Below, in pieces: positions 57,900 through 64,000 of a DNA stretch of 64,000 nucleotides (positions within the stretch are counted from its first letter, which is position 1; every line of letters begins with the position of its first letter). The translations under genes were made by a program, and so were the position numbers. Under the pieces are notes generated by a model, which saw only the letters and a list, made by a program, of their open reading frames with translations, was not told where the DNA came from and did no database searches. Source of the DNA: Zygnema cylindricum (Eukaryota; Streptophyta; Zygnematophyceae; Zygnematales; Zygnemataceae); contig JBBHKE010001564.1 of NCBI GenBank assembly GCA_037447655.1, forward strand, positions 32,516 to 96,515, in the 5' to 3' direction.

Positions 57900-58760
57900 G
57901 AACACATGGCGATATTGTCACCTTGTTGAAGAATGATCCTCTTAAAATGTTCATTTAGATCGTGGCTTTTACCAAAACACGATTTGATCCCCACCGCTGG
58001 TGGCGGCTCATTAGAATGACTTATAATTTTTTAAAAAAAAAAAATCCTATTTAAACTTCACGCGTAAGCTTATACCTCACATTCAAGGTGGCATTGGAAA
58101 GAGCTCGTGGACACTTTTCCAACAATGTTTTCCAACTTTGTTCTCTCACATAACTTCAAGTTGTTTCTAAGCCCGTTGGAATAATCCGCCCAATCATTGT
58201 TGAGGATGTATTGTACCATTTGGTGGCTTGCGCTATATTGATCTAACTCAAACGAACATGTCACAACCGTTTTTCACTACATCAATTTGTGTTGCTAAGA
58301 AAAGGCTTTACAAAGCAGTTGTCTATGACTTACGAGTTGTTTAAGATCTTCATCCCGATTTGGTGGTCGTTCAAGCGGATGTGGGTAACGCTTTTAACAC
58401 AATTGGTCCTAATGTTATCTTTTGAGACAGGAGAGATGCACCTTCACATGTGACCAAACTCGTTTTTTTTATTCTAGCTTTTTACCTTAGGCCTATTTTG
58501 TTACCCCTTCCACTTGGGGCTCTTTTGGGTGATATTGCCACCATATAGTATGAAACTGGCACTCGCCAAGATGGTATTTTATGGGATTAAGCTATTTGCT
58601 AAACTGTCTTACTGTGTGGCTTCGTGGTCGTTGGGTTTAACGTTAAACTTCCCCCTCCCCACGAGTCTTTGTGTTGCATTATCGGTCAAGGGTAAAAAGG
58701 CTTTAGGTTGCCCTCTTCCAACCCCTTCTTTTGTCAAGTTTTGTTAAAATACCTTTTCCG
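57900..58760 (+). pseudogene. LINE-like reverse transcriptase fragment (decayed)
   Basis: In shifting plus-strand frames: VVQADVGNAFNTIGPNVIF (the D-x-x-x-A-F motif of non-LTR RT domain 3), then a Phe/Leu-rich stretch and GALLGDIAT plus TGTRQDG (compare TGTRQGDPLG). Many stops; the YADD region is not found. Moderately sure it is non-LTR RT. Confidence 0.5.
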
Positions 58761-59082
58761 TAGTATCGATCTTTAAAGAACTTCTAGACTCACAAGTGGC
58801 CTTTACTATTTTGACATGTTTGTTTTGCTTCGCGCCCTTTATATCTTGCGCAAAATTTATCACCAACGACCAATTTTTTGTCTTCCCTTAAGGATTTTGG
58901 CAGCAATTTTTTTGAATGTGCTTCACCATCTAATTAGCAATGGGATTTTTTATCTTTTGTAAAGGCCCCTCGCTCGTCAATAAGAAAGGCTCCCATTTTA
59001 AATGGTAGTTTATGTTTGATTATAATAGCCAACATTGCGACAACGACATATTTGAGTAGTTCGGTTTTGGTGGCGTGTACCA

Positions 59083-60352
59083 TGTTGTCCATAGCCATTT
59101 CTAGCCATGGATTCACCCTCGGAAGCACCACAGACTACCCAAAAACAGCCTACTTCGAATCAACACAGAATTATAAAGAAAGTACAAAACAAGCTGAAAC
59201 TACTTTAACAGATATTATCTAGGCTATAGAATAACCTCACAAAGTTTCAAACAAATATAATAAACAGAGTGATCACATCATCTAGTCAAAGTAGCACAAA
59301 AACAGTCTGCCAAAACTTTGATAAAACATACTAACTTCACAATGAAGTAAAACACAGACCAAGCACACAATAGGCCTGCAAATCTGTTACAATATTAAAA
59401 ATATAAATAGGAACACACAATTTCAGATAATTCTGCCAACAGATCTGAGATTAATCCTCAGATAAGATTACCAAAATTACCATAAACAGTTTTTGGTCAA
59501 AAAGTTCCTATGTCTTAAAATGACTAAGTCCTACAAATATAAACTAGAGCTAACTACTGAATGTACGGAGACATACCAGCCGTACGCTACTTCAAGGTAT
59601 GTCAAAATGAGTAAATGTACACTAATAACTAGTTCACAAAAAGGCAAAACAATGTTGAACCAAATATTTACGTCGACAACAAAATCGTATGCTGAGTCAT
59701 TGCGTGTAACTCAACAAGACTCCACGAATCTCGTCAAATAATCCGAGCCGTCCAAAAATTGAAATCGTGTGATTGACGCGATTTCGCGTTCCCACTAATT
59801 GAAAAATAACGACGGCCTTTGTTTGCCGTCCGTAGCTCTTATCTGGCACCCTCGATGTCGCGCCACGTGGTCACAAAAATCCAAACGAAATCCACGCGAG
59901 GCGTCAAATATCCCACGACGTCGAGAAGCGAATTCACGTCCACTTGCCAATATAAAAATAGTACAACCAAAATCATTTTCGTACCGCAACTGCGTCCTTT
60001 GCATTAAATGCGGATTGTCACAAATAAAGTACACGTCATTTGTCATAAACGTCGCCTGTCGCATATAAAGTACATTTGTCCAAATTAGATGCTCCGTATC
60101 GGCAACGTACATTTCATATATTTCACGTCGGATCGCGTCGCAATCCGCCGTCCATTTCTTAACGCATTCTGCGCCACTCAATTACTCCATCACGTCCCTT
60201 TAATTTTACTCATACATTTACTCCCCCAATCCACAAATCCATTCGAAACTCCATTTGTACAACCACATTACTTCCGGTAATAATCTTCGCACGAAACGTC
60301 GCGTGGGCACAAAATGTGGCGTACGCACGAAACTAACATTTTAAAAACAACA
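59083..60352 (-). mobile_element. Type-C LTR, solo copy
   Basis: Plus strand tgttgtccatagccatttct to ttaaaaacaaca, the same ends as the element C LTRs. Flanks tacca and ggaat do not match, so the insertion boundary is altered on one side (a simple repeat follows directly). No pol attached. Confidence 0.75.
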
Positions 60353-60355
60353 GGA

Positions 60356-60426
60356 ATGAGGGAGGGAGGGAGTGAGAGAGGGAGGGGAGTGGGGGGGAGG
60401 AGGGAGGGAGGGAGGGAGAGAGGGAG
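60356..60426. repeat. (GGGA)n simple repeat at an assembly gap
   Basis: ggga/gagaggga-type purine repeat running into Ns, the probable cause of the gap. Confidence 0.9.
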
Positions 60427-60436
60427 NNNNNNNNNN
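60427..60436. other. Assembly gap (10 N)
   Basis: Ten Ns. Confidence 0.99.
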
Positions 60437-60721
60437 GTTGAGAGAAACACAGTTCTATCGTCGCTAACTTTGAGACTCTGGAGGTATTCAGGAATCTCAC
60501 CTGTCGAAGGTTCTTCGGAGATCCTATTAGGACTGGGGAAACACAAATTCGTTTTTACTGACGGAAGGACCGTCTGTTTTTGAGACTGGTTGAAGTGGGG
60601 ATACTTCTATTCTGAGGGGACTCAGCTATCGTTTTTATTAGAGACTTAAAAGAGGGGACTCGTCATTCAATACCTCCCAGTTTCAACTGGAAAACATGTC
60701 TTCGAGAGACCCTCTCCCCCT
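60437..60721. other. Unassigned
   Basis: Nothing recognised between the gap and the LTR fragment. Confidence 0.3.
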
Positions 60722-61030
60722 ACATCAGTATATAGAGTCTGTGAGAGAGATAGGACTTAGAAAAATTAGAAGATAGGACCCCCTCTCCCAGAGAGCTTCT
60801 GTACAAAAGGTCAACTTTGACCCTCCATAACTTACTGCTCAGGGGAGAAAATTCAGAGATTATTTTTGCTATCGACTCAGGGGAGTCTTATCTTCATAGG
60901 GGTGAAGTTGGTCAGAGTTTTTGTCTGCCAGGAAGGCAGTCATTTTTGCTTAAACACAAAGGGGTCAGGATTATCCTAGAGGCTTCTTGGAAGCTGTCCA
61001 CTCTAAGGACTTATGGAGGTCTCAGAGTTT
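60722..61030 (+). mobile_element. Type-1 LTR 3' fragment
   Basis: From acatcagtatatagagtctg to ..gtctcagagtttca, nearly identical to element E; includes ggtcaactttgacc at 60809-60822. Truncated on the left; joins Gypsy RNase H directly on the right. Confidence 0.85.
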
Positions 61031-61714
61031 CAATCGCTGCTATCTTGACACAAAGAGAGTTGAGTGGAGAGGAATACGTAGTTGCTTACGCGAGTAGAAG
61101 CAATAACCGAGCTGAATCAAATTAAAGTAGCTACAAAGGAGAGTGTCTAGCCGCGGTTTGGGGAGTCGTTCACTTCCGCCTTTATTTGTACGAAAAGCCT
61201 TTCACACTCCTAACTGACCACCAGTCTTTACATTGGCTGATGACGAACGATAAGCTTTCCGAGAAGCTAGCCCGATGGGCTTTAATCTTACAAAAATATG
61301 ACGGGGAAATAATTTTCCGACCCGGTCTGCTTAGTCTAAACGCGGACGGAATTTCCCGAAATCCTTTGCCCGAACGACAAATAACGTAGTTCGACAAGAT
61401 TTCGATGACGACGATGTTCCCGTCATGTTAATGGGTTCTTATCTTACTAACTGTTTGGCCTCTATTCCGAATCCCCGCCCCGCCACAGATCCTTGGCGTG
61501 ATGGGCCACTCATTCTTTTCGTATCCTCCCAGACCTTTAAGACTGGTACAACCTCTGACGAAGAAGACAAAGTGAAGAAAAGAGCCAAAAATTACCTTTA
61601 GCTCGGAGGATCTTTAGTCCGGTTGTTGGCAGACGGAAGCCATAGACACGTTCCTCGTCCTACCGAGCGACTTTCCCTAATTGAGCAAATTCACACCGAG
61701 CTTGGTCACTACGT
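61031..61714 (+). pseudogene. Gypsy RNase H - integrase start
   Basis: AAILTQRELSGEEYVVAYAS, a stop, then YKGECLAAVWGVVHFRLYLY, FTLLTDHQSLHWLMTNDKLS, ARWALILQKYDGEIIFRPGL and NADGISRNPLP, the end of Ty3/Gypsy RNase H. The HTELGH integrase zinc-finger start follows at about 61690 and is cut by the LTR at 61715. Stops after SN (about 61122), at 61387-61389 and later. Confidence 0.9.
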
Positions 61715-62223
61715 GTAAAAGGGACAATAGCGCACCACAACACGCCACAAGGCACAGCGGGAAACACCAAGGATCTTCGCGTAGCAACAATAGTAGCACA
61801 CAGCAATGACAGACAAGGTTGCGCTTTATTTCTCAAGAGGGATTACAAGATTCAGCGCTTGCTGCGAAGGTCTACTCAAAGAGTGCCTTATCCACTAAGC
61901 CTACCTGACTATTTAAACTAGCTAGCTGCTAGTCAACCTAGTACTGTACAACTGTACAGGTGGGCTTTCACGGTCAACCAAGACAAATCCCCAAAATATA
62001 TTCTAGAACAATACCGTTCTATCTACATTCCGCGGCGTTGCGATACTGCTAAGCTGCGTTGCTTTGCGGCGCTGCTATGCTGCTACCCCACTAAGTAGCT
62101 ATGTTGCTAAGCTGCTATACCGCTATGTTGCGCTGGTCTAGAATCGCAGCTGCGCTGCTCTGACATCACAACCATAGCAGCCTAGTTGCTAACTACTAAG
62201 TACCCAACTCTGTAACCATGTTA
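61715..62223 (-). mobile_element. LTR (TGTAAC...) of a separate element
   Basis: Minus strand TGTAACATGGTTACAGAG to ..GTCCCTTTTACA; about 509 bp. It has GCT/AGC-rich palindromic stretches (62030-62170) and a tRNA-Arg-like D-arm (ggcttagtggataaggc, minus strand, 61886-61902). A purine tract AGTGGGAGGCAC lies immediately upstream on the minus strand, so this is a 3' LTR for the ORF at 62269-63551. Confidence 0.65.
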
Positions 62224-62268
62224 CAGTGCCTCCCACTAGGGCTTCAGCGTCCCGCTGAACCTTCTGTC

Positions 62269-63551
62269 TCAGGGAAACTGCAACTGCCGGAGTATACCAT
62301 ACTTCTCTTCGCGGTACTCCTCGAATTCCTGTCGCAGGGTGTCGAGTTGGTTTTGGAGGTGCTCACATCGGGTCTTTAGCAACGCAATATGATGGTCTGC
62401 CGTTGCCAAAAGTCTCCGAATGATTCCCTCCCGCACTTGGTCCTTCCCCTCTTCCGGTACAGCCTCGCGACCCTCGGGTTGCGGCGGAATGGTCGCCGGT
62501 GCAAGCTCCTCAGGTGCTAAAATTCGGGGCAATTCGGGTTCTGCAAGTTGTTGTGCCTTTTCCGCCACCTCTTCAGCCGGTTCCCACCTAGGTACCTTCC
62601 TTAGCTTGAAGGACGCATGTTTCCTGGCAGCTCGCGCCCGCTGCAGGGCGTTCTTTCTGGCCAGCTTGAGTGCCCGTACTTCAGGGGTGACCCCCGCCCA
62701 AGCAATGATGTCATGGAGGCGAACATCCCACGGGTGATAACGGCGGAGTATCACGCGAACATCCACCCTATACCGGTAGTTATCCTCAACTACTTCTAGA
62801 AACGGTAGGGCATGGGGGTTTAGCTGCACATAACCCTTGTGGTTGTTCTCAAGGTCCTTTGTTCTCATAAAATTCCAGGCCGGGTGTGACGGTACGCTGG
62901 GCGAGGATAAAGATAGGATCCCCAGGTTTTCTCGTACGCCACTCCTTGGGCCACTCCTTCGGATCCCAATACAGGCGCTCCGCAAAGCTGAAGGCGAGAT
63001 CCAGATGTTGTGTGTCGGCAGCAAGTGGAAAGAGGTAATCGGGAATTTCCTCTCTCTGTTCACTCTCCTCGGCCGTCTCCCTTTGGCTTTCTCGAAGGAG
63101 AAACACCTCGTCTCCTCTAGGGTATTGTGCTTCCTCTTTCTTTTCCGCGCTTTCGGAGGGCTGCTCGTCTGCGGTACTCTCCTTGTTGGGGTCTCTCATC
63201 ACCTCCAGATCGGAGGCGCGCTCCTCAATTGGCGGAGGCGTTGGTTCTCGTTCTGGTTCCTCCGCCTCCGAGAGCTCAGCATCCTCCTTATATTCGTGAT
63301 CCCTTTCCCGGGTTGGGGTGTATTTGGGGTCCTGTGAGTTTTCCGACACCTCCCTTCCACTGTTTTCTGCCGGCCCTGCCTCGCTACTGGCAGTTTTTTC
63401 TTGTTCCGGCTCCGCTTCCACCTCTCTTCTCCAGTCTACCTCTACCATGGCCTCCGCTGCCATTAATAATCTCTGGGGACAGGTCACATCTCCTTGCCCC
63501 ACTCGTACAAGCCTCCTCCTTTTCAAAGGTGGAGAGGATGACGACGCCATA
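62269..63551 (-). CDS. Unrecognised long ORF of an LTR element (frameshifted)
   Basis: No family recognised. Begins ATG 63551 with MASSSSPPLKRRRLVRVGQG (basic NLS-like cluster). A long Glu/Ser/Pro-rich acidic region follows, then YLFPLAADTQHLDLAFSF, AERLYWDPKEWPKEW and RTVTPGLEFYENK. A one-base frame change at about 62865 joins it to DLENNHKGYVQLNPHALPFL, RRYHPWDVRLHDIIAWAG, an Ala/Arg/Lys helix and a C-terminal coiled coil (ALLKTRCEHLQNQLDTLRQE), ending QLQFP-stop at 62269. Base composition is far richer in GC than the neighbours. The stop lies 45 bp from the LTR. It could be a gag-like protein of a one-ORF element or an extra 3' ORF in env position. Without the frame change it is open for about 430 codons. 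Confidence 0.55.
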
Positions 63552-64000
63552 GACACTGTTGTACAAGACAATTCCGGTAATTCCAAAAGTGAAGGCAAAC
63601 TGACCGCGCGGAGAGGAGCAATCTCTAAGATGCCAAGACTCGGTTGGTCGCGAGGGCAGATGGCGGCTTTATCAAAAAGGGTTGAGGGTTTCACTTTTGG
63701 ATTCTGCGAAGCGTCGCAGCGTGCGAGGGTATCGCAGCGTCCAACATTTATAAGACTGTGCTGCTGCGGCGAAACCAAGGGTTCGTTGTTTCCAACGTGG
63801 TGAAACACAATAGCCTCGTTGCGCTTTCCTGTCAGCGCAGCGGTGGTATTGCGTTCCTCTGACGGCACCGCGACCATATTACGCTGCGGTGGCTGCGTTG
63901 CTATAGCGCTGCGGTGCGGTAACATCGCTGCTGCGTTTCTTTGCCGCGTCCCCAATATAATTGCGATGGTTGCGACACTGCGATTCGTTCCTTTATTGCG
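63552..64000 (-). promoter_or_regulatory. Leader / possible 5' LTR of the same element
   Basis: GCT/GCG-rich (gctgcggtggctgcgttgct), similar in style to 62030-62170. A TATA-like cttataaatg (minus strand, 63742-63751) lies about 200 bp before the ATG. No primer-binding site was confirmed; the left part of the element may lie beyond the window. Confidence 0.35.

Noticed and set aside
60356-60426. Purine repeat as a polypurine tract of the neighbouring LTR
   Set aside because: Length and (GGGA)n periodicity indicate a microsatellite, and it lies on the wrong side for the minus-strand LTR.

Overview
The window is plant (streptophyte) nuclear DNA: a few intron-split genes embedded in dense, nested LTR retrotransposons. 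There are no prokaryotic operons and no CRISPR array. The organism call rests on five genes or gene parts. A nuclear MurJ-type lipid II flippase has a transit-peptide-like first exon. A C-terminal TPR exon resembles brassinosteroid-signalling kinases (BSK). There is a plant-style SNRNP27, a LUC7-RL type U1 snRNP protein, and an unrecognised coiled-coil gene. MurJ implies retained plastid peptidoglycan and points to a charophyte, bryophyte, lycophyte, fern or gymnosperm-like lineage rather than a typical angiosperm. I cannot name the species.

Layout. 1-480: pure-purine tract. 864-5711 (-): seven exons of MurJ in very AT-rich introns; the 3' end lies outside the window or was not found. 7087-11750: two decayed Copia elements. 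11889-14711 (+): unrecognised coiled-coil / charged-repeat gene with an in-frame TGA. 15563-28483: nested retroelements. These are a minus-strand Copia (B) whose LTR is itself split by another insertion, a Gypsy element broken by a solo LTR, and Copia D reaching an assembly gap. 28497-36900: a gene island with a BSK-like last exon, then SNRNP27 (-) and LUC7-RL (+) head to head. 37698-50300: MITE-like and foldback DNA elements, a solo LTR with a perfect target duplication, and an internally deleted Copia (C) with a perfect duplication. 50307-55901: Copia E, nearly full length, with TSD GTACC. 55902-64000: LINE-like and Gypsy fragments, another LTR, a second gap, and a minus-strand element carrying an unrecognised long ORF just before its polypurine tract.

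Most notable observations. (1) MurJ can be reconstructed across seven micro-exons; five of its six junctions agree in phase. (2) SNRNP27 and LUC7-RL, two spliceosome genes, share a candidate bidirectional promoter; SNRNP27 has a 41-nt last exon. (3) In the type-1 Copia family the gag ATG lies inside the 5' LTR, so the primer-binding site is translated as part of Gag, as in yeast Ty1. That site matches the anticodon arm of initiator tRNA-Met, which implies half-tRNA priming as in Drosophila copia. (4) These LTRs also carry tRNA-like segments with B-box motifs. (5) A single-ORF retroelement occupies the right end.

All protein identities are by eye from motif memory; no database search was run.
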